Source: SAR202 cluster bacterium
Lineage (GTDB): Bacteria; Chloroflexota; Dehalococcoidia; UBA3495
Direction of reading: 5' to 3'
Assembly: GCA_009392775.1 (NCBI GenBank)
Contig: VFFT01000131.1
Span: 1-5,715 of the forward strand
DNA length: 5,715 nt
This document shows, in pieces, positions 1-5,715 of the stretch. The position numbers and the translations under genes are program-made. The stretch's first letter is position 1. Each line of letters opens with the position of its first letter. The notes below the pieces were generated by a model, which was not told the origin of the DNA, did not search any database, and saw nothing but the letters and a program-made list of their open reading frames with translations.

Positions 1-2
1 AT

Positions 3-506
3 ATGAACCAGCTAAATGTTCAATTAGAGGATATGGCAAGCGTCATCGAGTCACTTGGTTATGACAGCCAGCTTCAACTTACTGACAAAGTTAACGATCT
101 AAATTCACAATTAGAAGAAATATGGAGGTCTATCGAAACCATAGAATTTGATCTTGAGACAAGCTCGCAAACGTCATACATCGACAGCCGAATAGATGAG
201 ATCAACACTCAACTTATAGAACTAACATCGTCAGTTCACGACGAATTATCGTATCGCATAGACTCTCTAGAATACGAAATTCAAACTTCGGATGACACTG
301 AGGACATAAATACATTGCAGCTAGAAATCAACGAAGTACGCTCTTTCATTCCCTATGATCTACAAGACAGTTTAGATTCCCTGAACAGTCAGATGATCAG
401 CATTATGGACACTATAGACACTAATAAATACTTAAGTGAAACTGATATCCAAAATTTGCGTTCCCAACTTCTCTATCTTGAAGACAGGATAAATTCCATG
501 AATTAA
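3..506 (+). CDS. C-terminal part of an acidic coiled-coil protein (5' end off the window)
   Basis: I do not recognise the family. The frame is open to the left edge, so the Met at position 3 may be internal and at least 167 residues are the C-terminal part of the protein. The sequence is almost entirely heptad-like helix, with Leu/Ile spaced 3-4 apart and one proline (P117). It has no cysteine and no hydrophobic stretch long enough for a membrane helix. I count about 36 Asp/Glu against 8 Lys/Arg, so it is strongly acidic. A loose motif of the form [ND]-x-[LI]-N-[ST]-Q-[LM] recurs near residues 31, 65, 125 and 150, with weaker copies near 2, 87 and 101. This suggests short helical units of about 22-34 residues. 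A structural, stalk or scaffold role is possible, but this is inference only. The gene converges on dnaN, and a hairpin overlaps its TAA stop codon. Confidence 0.7.
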   Translation: MNQLNVQLEDMASVIESLGYDSQLQLTDKVNDLNSQLEEIWRSIETIEFDLETSSQTSYIDSRIDEINTQLIELTSSVHDELSYRIDSLEYEIQTSDDTEDINTLQLEINEVRSFIPYDLQDSLDSLNSQMISIMDTIDTNKYLSETDIQNLRSQLLYLEDRINSMN

Positions 507-513
507 TCCTGTC
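483..513. terminator. Hairpin over the stop codon between convergent genes; possible two-way terminator
   Basis: The arms GACAGGAT (483-490) and ATCCTGTC (506-513) are perfectly complementary. Inside them, after a single A/A mismatch (491/505), AATTC (492-496) pairs with GAATT (500-504), leaving the 3-nt loop CAT. This makes 13 base pairs with one mismatch. It spans the TAA stop (504-506) of the coiled-coil gene and lies 76 bp beyond the dnaN stop on the other strand. Its place between two convergent genes favours a terminator or a 3'-end stabilising structure. Neither strand has a T-run after the stem, so it is not a textbook intrinsic terminator. Confidence 0.45.
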
Positions 514-588
514 GATAGTGACACGTTAATATGATTTGGGGGTATAAACTAGTATCTGTAAATCAGAAGATGTTAGCCATGGATACTG

Positions 589-1728
589 TTACCACTGGAC
601 AAACATTGGCATAACAACGTGAATGTAATCATCAGAGTCAATTGGTTTGAATACTCCGGGAGCTGACGGTGTTGTAGTCTCCATTACTACCTTCCCGCGC
701 TCTAAAACAGCCAAAGCATCCTGAAGGTATCGACTATTAAAAGCTATTTTTGATTCCTCGCCTTCCAACACCTCGGCATCGACCTCGTCCTGATTATTGC
801 CAACCTCATCTGAGCTTGCAGATATTATCACTTTGCCCGGAAATTCTTGATCTGGGGCAGGAGTCACCTGCATCCGAACTATATTGCTCCCGTCCCTAGC
901 AAATATTCCGGCCGTACGGGTAGCACGTAGGAGATCCGGCAAATCAAATATTGCTCTGGTTTCATATGTTTGAGGAATCAGTTGCTCGTAATTGGGAAAT
1001 TGGCCCTGCAACAATTGGGAAACTACTTCTACAGTCTGGGTTCTAAACATTATCTGACCCTTAGAAGGTGTCATCATAATCTCTACTGGATCTGACTGAT
1101 CCCCTATCAATCTAGCTATCTCATTCAATGTCCGAGCTGGTATTATAACTGTCACATCAGACTCTACTGGATTGGCCAACGAACCGTGCTGTACTGCTAA
1201 TCTAAAACCGTCTGCAGCTGCTAATGAAAACTTGTCATTAGCAAGCTTTAACTCTACTCCAGTAAGCACAGGACGGGATTCTTCTGTAGCGGCTGCGAAT
1301 GCCACTCGAGATATTGCGGTTTTCAGAACCCCAGGATCCATGCTGACAGACATTCCGTCATCAACTGTCGGCACTGGAGGGAATTCATTTGCGTCAGCGC
1401 CATTTATTTTTGCTTCAGCCCTCCCACAGGTAAGTTGAAGGGAGCCTCCATTCTCTGATAATTCAAGATCTATTCGGTCACCGCCCAACGAATTAACAAA
1501 TTCTGTTAGTAGCCTTGCCGGAACAGTTATAGAGCCTTCCTCTTCAATCATTGCTCCTACCCACGTAGTAATGGCTATCTCTAAATTAGTGGCGGAAAGC
1601 TTGAGCATAGACTGGTCTGTGCTTATTAGCACATTCTGGGTAATGGGAAGAGCTGCTCGAGTGGTAACTGCTCGACTTACTATAGCCAAGCCTCGGCTGA
1701 GGTTTTCTTGAAGGCACGAAAGCTTCAT
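589..1728 (-). CDS. dnaN: DNA polymerase III beta subunit (sliding clamp)
   Basis: This gene encodes the ring-shaped clamp that encircles DNA and holds polymerase III and other repair and replication proteins. At 379 residues it has the usual length and three-domain layout: domain 1 about 1-120, domain 2 about 128-250, domain 3 about 253-379. Family signatures seen are the N-terminal MKLSCLQENL, EFPPVP (115-120), SRPVLTGV (151-158), AADGFRLA (171-178, usually ATDGxRLA), QFPNYEQLIP (243-252), FNSRYLQDAL (330-339) and the terminal VMPM (372-375) that lines the partner-binding pocket. The protein ends MPMFVQW, slightly beyond the MPMRL end of the E. coli clamp. The start is supported by a Shine-Dalgarno match AGGTGA (complement of 1738-1743) 9-10 nt upstream. 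No dnaA, recF or gyrB flanks it. It stands alone, divergent from the AlaX operon and convergent with the coiled-coil gene. Confidence 0.97.
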   Translation of the reverse strand: MKLSCLQENLSRGLAIVSRAVTTRAALPITQNVLISTDQSMLKLSATNLEIAITTWVGAMIEEEGSITVPARLLTEFVNSLGGDRIDLELSENGGSLQLTCGRAEAKINGADANEFPPVPTVDDGMSVSMDPGVLKTAISRVAFAAATEESRPVLTGVELKLANDKFSLAAADGFRLAVQHGSLANPVESDVTVIIPARTLNEIARLIGDQSDPVEIMMTPSKGQIMFRTQTVEVVSQLLQGQFPNYEQLIPQTYETRAIFDLPDLLRATRTAGIFARDGSNIVRMQVTPAPDQEFPGKVIISASSDEVGNNQDEVDAEVLEGEESKIAFNSRYLQDALAVLERGKVVMETTTPSAPGVFKPIDSDDYIHVVMPMFVQW

Positions 1729-1770
1729 ATTCGTCTCTCACCTCACAACACTAGTTTTAAATAATTTACT

Positions 1771-1805
1771 TAAAATCTGTCTTCCTTCGTGGCCTGTAAA
1801 ATCTG
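1771..1805. repeat. Two 9-bp direct repeats (TAAAATCTG) upstream of dnaN
   Basis: TAAAATCTG occurs at 1771-1779 and again at 1797-1805, 26 bp apart start to start. On the dnaN strand both read CAGATTTTA. They lie 43-77 bp upstream of the dnaN start codon, where its promoter should be. The adjacent AT-rich stretch (about 1755-1777) probably holds the -10 region, but I see no convincing -35/-10 pair. The repeats could be a regulator site or chance in AT-rich DNA. Confidence 0.25.
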
Positions 1806-1872
1806 CTCAACACGAGAAAGTAGGAATATTATGTCACCCTATCCAAACAAAAACAACTGAGATCTGCATTGG

Positions 1873-1886
1873 ATGAATTAATTCAT
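1873..1886. promoter_or_regulatory. 14-bp perfect palindrome, candidate operator of the AlaX-Hyu operon
   Basis: ATGAATTAATTCAT is its own reverse complement over all 14 bases. Its centre is about 32 bp upstream of the first base of the TATAAT at 1912, or about -44 relative to a predicted start near 1924. That spacing suits a dimeric activator sitting over the -35 region, which would fit the lack of a recognisable -35 hexamer. A repressor operator is equally possible. Binding by any protein is inference. Confidence 0.4.
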
Positions 1887-1908
1887 AGGAGAACCATATA
1901 CTACTGTT

Positions 1909-1917
1909 TGCTATAAT
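1909..1917 (+). promoter_or_regulatory. Extended -10 promoter for the AlaX-HyuA-PIG-L-HyuB operon
   Basis: TGCTATAAT matches the extended -10 consensus TGnTATAAT perfectly. Transcription would begin near 1923-1925, giving a leader of about 30 nt before the AlaX start codon. I find no good -35 hexamer 16-18 bp upstream, as is common for extended -10 promoters or those that need an activator. The promoter sits in the divergent intergenic region and is the only clear one before the four packed rightward genes. Confidence 0.55.
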
Positions 1918-1953
1918 TTCAGATATTAAAAATTATGTTTATCGAGGGCATAA

Positions 1954-2667
1954 ATGACGGATCTTTTGTTTCACCATGATGGGTACCTGAAAGAATTTGA
2001 AGCTGTAGTACTCGAAGTTACTGATGACGGGATAATATTGGATCGTACTGCATTCTATGCAGGCGGGGGCGGTCAACCTAACGATATAGGAGTCATAAAA
2101 TGGGGTGATACGGAATGCTCGGTGACCAAGGTTAGCAGGGCTGGCACAGGCATATTTCACAAAATAGAAGGCCCCACCCCTAAAATTGGACAAGCAGTGA
2201 CCGGCCTTATAAATTGGGACCGCAGGTATCTACTTATGAGGACACACACAGCGTTGCATATCCTTTGCGGAGTCGTATGGAGAGATTACGGTGCAAAAGT
2301 CACAGGGGGAGATATGCAACCCGGTTCTGCGAGAATGGATTTTGAACTCGAATCTATAAGCAGCCAGTTTGCCCAGGATATTGAAACTTCCGTTAATGCA
2401 GAGATTTCGCAAAACCGTACTATTGTCGTTGGAAATTTAACTCGAGAAGAAGCTGATGTTCATCCTGATCTTATTAGAACGAAGATCAATTTATTACCCA
2501 AAAATATTACGGAGGTTAGAACCATAGACATTACGGGTCTAGACGTGCAGGCCGACGGGGGGACCCACGTTTCAAACACTAAGGAAGTCGGTAGAATTAA
2601 AGTAATAGGCCATGAAAGTAAAGGCCGCATTAATAAAAGACTACGTATCACCATTGAAGACGCATAA
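1954..2667 (+). CDS. AlaX-type alanyl-tRNA editing protein (tRNA_SAD domain hydrolase)
   Basis: This is a free-standing relative of the alanyl-tRNA synthetase editing domain. Such proteins hydrolyse Ser- or Gly-tRNA(Ala) in the cytoplasm. At 237 residues with an N-terminal beta-rich part, it resembles the mid-size AlaX-M class. Visible motifs are TAFYAGGGGQPNDIG (32-46), matching the family's glycine-rich TxFYPGGGGQPxDxG, the zinc motif HTALH (98-102, HxxxH), and DGGTHVSNTKEVG (201-213). The last corresponds to the canonical CGGTHVxxTGEIG, but the zinc-ligand Cys is Asp201 here. His205 is kept, so the site could still bind metal through His98, His102, Asp201 and His205, possibly with altered activity or substrate. 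The start at 1954 has GAGGG (1944-1948) 5 nt upstream. It leads the operon, with hyuA following after 41 bp. The family assignment is firm. Action on tRNA, as against another aminoacyl or amide substrate, is not proved. Confidence 0.88.
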   Translation: MTDLLFHHDGYLKEFEAVVLEVTDDGIILDRTAFYAGGGGQPNDIGVIKWGDTECSVTKVSRAGTGIFHKIEGPTPKIGQAVTGLINWDRRYLLMRTHTALHILCGVVWRDYGAKVTGGDMQPGSARMDFELESISSQFAQDIETSVNAEISQNRTIVVGNLTREEADVHPDLIRTKINLLPKNITEVRTIDITGLDVQADGGTHVSNTKEVGRIKVIGHESKGRINKRLRITIEDA

Positions 2668-2694
2668 TTCAATAGGGTTGAATAGAGAGATACT

Positions 2695-2712
2695 ATGGCG
2701 ACACGACGATGA
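2695..2712 (+). promoter_or_regulatory. Five-codon leader frame (MATRR) whose stop overlaps the hyuA start
   Basis: ATGGCGACACGACGATGA encodes Met-Ala-Thr-Arg-Arg-stop. Its TGA shares the ATGA (2709-2712) with the hyuA start codon. The purine stretch AGAGAGA (2684-2690) lies 4 nt before this small ATG. The hyuA ATG itself has no Shine-Dalgarno-like sequence at normal distance, the stretch being 18 nt away. hyuA translation may therefore depend on ribosomes ending here and restarting. No in-frame upstream start for hyuA exists before the in-frame stop at 2679-2681. The coupling role is inference. Confidence 0.3.
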
Positions 2713-4742
2713 TAAACAACATAGTAGGCATAGACGTAGGGGGAACATTCACTGACATTGCGATATTATCTGATGGTATTATCAAAATTTACAAACTACC
2801 TTCTACTCCTTCAGACCCGTCAATAGCAGTCAACCAAGGTATAAGAGAAACGGGTGTTGAAAAAGCTCAGTTTGTTCACGGTTCAACAGTGGCAACAAAT
2901 GCTCTTCTAGAGTCTAAAGGCAGCAAAACAGCGTTAATTACAACCATGGGGTTTGAAGACGTATTAGAAATAGGTCGTCAAAACAGATCTGACTTATACA
3001 ACCTGAGTATAGATCGTGCTCCCGCACTCGTTCCCTGGGAATTACGCTTCGGGATATCTGAAAGAGTAGACCATACCGGCCGGATACTAGAAGATATATC
3101 TAAAGAATCTCTCAATTCCTTGGTCGAATTGATCCAGAAAGCACAAGTTGATTCTATTGCAATATCATTCTTGTTCTCGTTTATTAACCCTCATAACGAA
3201 CTCATCGTATTGGACGCGTTGCGTAAGATCCCAAATCCTCCATTTATTTCAGTATCCAGCCAGATATTGCCCGAATTTCGCGAGTATGAGCGGACCTCTA
3301 CGGTGGTTGTAAATTCGTATGTGGGACCGGTCATGTCTAAATACCTAAAAAAACTGGAAACATCATTGGGATCAGACTTAAGAATCATGCAATCATCTGG
3401 AGGAAGCATCACGGCAAGCCTTGCTTCGGAAGAACCCGTACGTACGGTTCTCAGCGGGCCAGCCGGAGGTGTTGTAGGAGCCTTCTATGTAGCTGGTGAA
3501 GCAGGAATCAAAAATATAATTACATTAGACATGGGTGGAACTTCGACAGATGTATCCTTATGCCCAGGGTATATTCAGCAAACATCATCCTCCAATATCG
3601 GAGGTTATCCGATTGGAGTACCCATGATAGAGATACACACAGTAGGAGCCGGAGGAGGTTCGATCGCTAGAATAGACAGTGGTGGAGCTTTAACAGTTGG
3701 CCCACAATCCGCTGGAGCAGACCCGGGTCCAGCATGTTATGGCAAAGGTACAGAAATAACAGTTACGGATGCAAATCTTGCCTTAGGTAGAATCAGATCC
3801 GACCATTTCCTCGGTGGAGCTATGAACTTACATGAGTCAGCAAGCTCGACACTAATAAATCGACTGAGCGAGGATATGGGCATAGCACCTGAATCAGTGG
3901 CTATGGGTGTCATACGCGTTGTAAATTCCCACATGGAAAGAGCCATCAGGAGCATATCTCTTGAACGAGGATATGACCCCAGAGAATTTACCTTAGTCCC
4001 GTTTGGAGGAGCCGGCCCACTACATACATGCGAATTAGCGGAAGAACTCGGTATATATAGCGTGTTCATTCCTAAGTATCCAGGAATACTGTCTGCTTTT
4101 GGTGTAGCAATTTCAGATATAGTGAAAGATTACTCCCGAACAATAATGATCAAAGATATTAATCTCGATCATGAACAACTAGTAGAAGAGTTTGCAGGGA
4201 TGGAGAGCATTGCTAGTGATGAACTCATCGGAGAAAACTTGGATAGCTCCAAAATGAAATTCAAGAGATTCCTCGATATTAGATATATTGGGCAATCATT
4301 TGAGATCACAATCGACTGCCCTAGACTTGATAGGCCTGCAGATCTCATGAGAGCAATCTCATCAAGATTTCAACGGGCACATTTACAGAGATTTGGGTAT
4401 GCAGACAAAAGTGAGCCTATAGAAATAGTCAATCTTCGCTTACGAGTAATGATAGAGGTGAAAAAGCCGTCGAACCTGCCGTCCCCTTATGGAGGGACAG
4501 ATCCCTCTAATGCGATTATACGGGAAGACTCAGTACATTATCGAGAAGGACCATTAAATACTACATTATACGACCGTGACCTACTCTTAAACGGGAACGA
4601 AGTTCACGGGCCAGCTCTGATTATCCAAACAGATACCACAACAGTGATTCCTCCAAAATGGTCAGGCGTAGTCGACCTCTATGGCAATCTTTCATTAAAG
4701 CTAGATAAAAATAAAGAGAAATCTGGTTCAAATGACTACTAA
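2709..4742 (+). CDS. hyuA: Hydantoinase/oxoprolinase subunit A (HyuA family, ATP-dependent)
   Basis: HyuA is the ATP-using subunit of enzymes that open or carboxylate amide and ketone substrates: 5-oxoprolinase, N-methylhydantoinase, caprolactamase and acetone/acetophenone carboxylase relatives. It normally works with HyuB, whose gene begins at 5586. The 677 residues match the family length. An N-terminal domain covers about 5-180, the main hydantoinase A domain about 195-475, and a C-terminal domain about 515-665. ASKHA-type nucleotide motifs are visible: GIDVGGTFTD (7-16), DMGGTSTDVSL (274-284) and FGGAGPLHT (432-440). Other signatures are HGSTVATNALLE (57-68), YERTSTVVVNSYVGP (193-207), LSGPAGGVVGA (248-258), GAGGGSIARID (313-323), QSAGADPGPACYGKG (333-347) and PGILSAFG (458-465). 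All are intact, so it looks functional. Substrate cannot be assigned within the family. The start is set by family alignment and an in-frame stop just upstream. The last 11 bp overlap the PIG-L gene. Confidence 0.95.
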   Translation: MINNIVGIDVGGTFTDIAILSDGIIKIYKLPSTPSDPSIAVNQGIRETGVEKAQFVHGSTVATNALLESKGSKTALITTMGFEDVLEIGRQNRSDLYNLSIDRAPALVPWELRFGISERVDHTGRILEDISKESLNSLVELIQKAQVDSIAISFLFSFINPHNELIVLDALRKIPNPPFISVSSQILPEFREYERTSTVVVNSYVGPVMSKYLKKLETSLGSDLRIMQSSGGSITASLASEEPVRTVLSGPAGGVVGAFYVAGEAGIKNIITLDMGGTSTDVSLCPGYIQQTSSSNIGGYPIGVPMIEIHTVGAGGGSIARIDSGGALTVGPQSAGADPGPACYGKGTEITVTDANLALGRIRSDHFLGGAMNLHESASSTLINRLSEDMGIAPESVAMGVIRVVNSHMERAIRSISLERGYDPREFTLVPFGGAGPLHTCELAEELGIYSVFIPKYPGILSAFGVAISDIVKDYSRTIMIKDINLDHEQLVEEFAGMESIASDELIGENLDSSKMKFKRFLDIRYIGQSFEITIDCPRLDRPADLMRAISSRFQRAHLQRFGYADKSEPIEIVNLRLRVMIEVKKPSNLPSPYGGTDPSNAIIREDSVHYREGPLNTTLYDRDLLLNGNEVHGPALIIQTDTTTVIPPKWSGVVDLYGNLSLKLDKNKEKSGSNDY

Positions 4743-5562
4743 AACCGAACACTTGCGAATAGTGGGATTATTTGCACATCCTGACGACGAAGGGTTTGGA
4801 TCAGGAGGCACTTTAGCTATGCTGGCTAGGCACGGCCATTCAATAACTATAGTATGTGCCACCAATGGAGATGTTGGGGAGATCAGCGACCCAGATCTGG
4901 CGACTCCAGAAACACTAGGTTCTGTACGAAAATCAGAACTGCGCTGTGCTATGGACGTTACGGGAATACACGATATTAGGTTTCTCGATTATCGAGATTC
5001 TGGGATGGAAGGCTCTGAAGACAACAAGCATCCCAATGCTTTGATTAATTCTCAACCCGACATGGTTATTACCCAGATCACCACAATCCTTTCAAGTATA
5101 AATCCCGATGTAATATTGACTCATGATCCTACCGGTGGATATGGGCATCCCGACCACAAAACTATTAGTAGTTATACAAGAAAAGCCTATTTAGAAATGG
5201 TACGCCGTGAAAATAGTACAAAACGTGCCTTATACTACGTGTGTTTTCCAAAATCAGATTTTCAAAGAGTCTGGGAAACACTTTATGAGCTCGGAATAAA
5301 ACCGCCTTTTGCAAGTGAGAACCTGAATGACCTAGGTACCCCCGACGAAGAGGTTACGACCATTGTTGACGTAGGCAATTACGTAGATACTAAAATAGCA
5401 TCTTTAAACTGTCATAAAACACAAATAGATCCCAACGGCCCATTTGAACAACTACCTAAAACAATGCTTCGCGACATTATGAGCACAGAACACTACCAAT
5501 TAGTATATCCCGATTGCTATAGAATAGATGACGATATTCTGAGAAACTTCTCAAAGCCCTAG
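4732..5562 (+). CDS. PIG-L/LmbE-family zinc-dependent deacetylase
   Basis: PIG-L family enzymes are cytoplasmic zinc hydrolases that remove N-acyl groups. Known members act on N-acetylglucosaminyl compounds, mycothiol and bacillithiol precursors, and antibiotic intermediates. The 276-residue length is typical. The N-terminal AHPDDE (15-20) supplies the expected zinc ligands His16 and Asp19 and the catalytic base Asp18. HPDH (139-142) supplies the third ligand His142. GSGGTLAML (24-32) and CATNGDVGE (42-50) complete the usual N-terminal core. VRKSEL (65-70) and FLDYRDSGM (84-92) are the usual helix and loop motifs. No signal peptide is seen. The start lies inside the end of hyuA (11-bp overlap, +1 frame), so the two are probably translationally coupled. 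A position between hyuA and hyuB suggests a step before or after the HyuAB reaction, such as removing an acyl group from the substrate. That link is inference. Confidence 0.92.
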   Translation: MTTKTEHLRIVGLFAHPDDEGFGSGGTLAMLARHGHSITIVCATNGDVGEISDPDLATPETLGSVRKSELRCAMDVTGIHDIRFLDYRDSGMEGSEDNKHPNALINSQPDMVITQITTILSSINPDVILTHDPTGGYGHPDHKTISSYTRKAYLEMVRRENSTKRALYYVCFPKSDFQRVWETLYELGIKPPFASENLNDLGTPDEEVTTIVDVGNYVDTKIASLNCHKTQIDPNGPFEQLPKTMLRDIMSTEHYQLVYPDCYRIDDDILRNFSKP

Positions 5563-5585
5563 TTACTTAGGTATAACGAGATGAT

Positions 5586-5715
5586 ATGAGCATTGATGCG
5601 ATAAGCGTAGAAGTCTTTAAAAACTTATTCATTTCTATATGTGAAGAGATGGGTGTAGCACTTCAGAGAACATCATATTCACCAAATATAAAAGAACGAA
5701 GAGACTATTCCTGTG
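5586..5715 (+). CDS. hyuB: Hydantoinase/oxoprolinase subunit B, N-terminal fragment (runs off the window)
   Basis: Only 43 codons are present before the window ends. They read MSIDAISVEVFKNLFISICE and continue through EEMGVALQRTSYSPNIKERR to DYSC. The stretch from EEMG to ERRDYSC is the highly conserved start of HyuB/oxoprolinase B proteins (EEMGxALxRTAxSPNIKERxDxSC). HyuB is the partner subunit of HyuA. It starts 23 bp after the PIG-L stop codon. GAG (5578-5580) lies 5 nt upstream as a weak ribosome site. A tiny frame ATGATATGA (5581-5589) ends across this start codon in an ATGA overlap, as at hyuA. The rest of the gene, usually over 500 residues, lies to the right. Confidence 0.9.
   Translation, partial: MSIDAISVEVFKNLFISICEEMGVALQRTSYSPNIKERRDYSC

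Noticed and set aside
1172..1438. 88-residue open frame on the + strand inside dnaN
   Set aside because: It lies wholly antisense to a firmly identified clamp gene, has no family-like sequence, and is best explained as a shadow of dnaN codon use.
1839..1847. CTATCCAAA resembling a DnaA box (TTATCCACA) near dnaN
   Set aside because: It matches only 7 of 9 positions, is a single copy, and no box cluster or AT-rich unwinding element accompanies it, so there is no support for an origin.
1831..1860. Nine-codon frame (MSPYPNKNN) with AGGA five bases upstream, as a possible leader peptide
   Set aside because: It lies before the predicted transcription start of the operon, carries no run of a regulatory amino acid such as Ala, and has no attenuator-like hairpin after it.
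1939..2193. 84-residue minus-strand open frame over the start of the AlaX gene
   Set aside because: It is antisense to the conserved GGGGQP region of AlaX, has no recognisable motif, and would run across the operon promoter region.
3432..3450. Near-palindrome GAACCCGTACGTACGGTTC in hyuA
   Set aside because: It encodes the conserved EPVRTVLSGPAGG region, so coding constraint explains it, and the symmetry is broken by one extra C.
3737..4069. 110-residue minus-strand open frame inside hyuA
   Set aside because: It is antisense to conserved hyuA motifs, with low-complexity sequence and no plausible product.
4481..4498. Small hairpin GTCCC/GGGAC inside hyuA, possible internal terminator
   Set aside because: Only five base pairs with an eight-base loop and no T-run follow it, and it lies within an intact reading frame.

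Overview
The window is a moderately AT-rich bacterial chromosome segment carrying six genes, two of them cut by the window edges. It contains no mobile element, CRISPR array, tRNA or rRNA that I can see. The gene set is a housekeeping clamp gene (dnaN) beside a catabolic-looking cluster with hydantoinase/oxoprolinase-type subunits. Together with the base composition it would fit a marine, Chloroflexota-like (for example SAR202-type) or similar environmental genome. That placement is a low-confidence guess from gene content, because no taxonomic marker was compared.

Layout. At the left edge, the 3' end of a rightward gene encodes a very acidic, heptad-rich coiled-coil protein (to 506). A 13-bp hairpin straddles its stop codon. 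It converges on dnaN, the DNA polymerase III sliding clamp, which is transcribed leftward (589-1728). A 225-bp divergent intergenic region follows (1729-1953). It holds a direct repeat near dnaN, a 14-bp perfect palindrome, and a perfect extended -10 promoter element reading right.

From 1954 to the right edge all genes read rightward and are tightly packed: an AlaX-type alanyl-tRNA editing protein, HyuA (ATP-dependent hydantoinase/oxoprolinase subunit A), a PIG-L/LmbE-family zinc deacetylase overlapping the end of hyuA by 11 bp, and the first 43 codons of HyuB. Gaps are 41 bp, -11 bp and 23 bp, so this is very probably one operon driven from the promoter near 1912.

How the genes may work together. 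HyuA and HyuB normally form one enzyme that opens a cyclic amide or imide (5-oxoproline, hydantoin, caprolactam) at the expense of ATP. PIG-L enzymes remove N-acyl groups. AlaX removes alanine (or serine/glycine) from mischarged tRNA(Ala) through an ester-hydrolysing zinc site. The operon therefore combines three different hydrolases of amide or aminoacyl bonds. One reading is a salvage or degradation route for a blocked amino acid or small N-acylated/lactam compound. The substrate cannot be told from the sequence. The AlaX protein also has Asp where the canonical zinc-site Cys is expected, and both Hyu start codons are overlapped by the stop codon of a tiny upstream reading frame.
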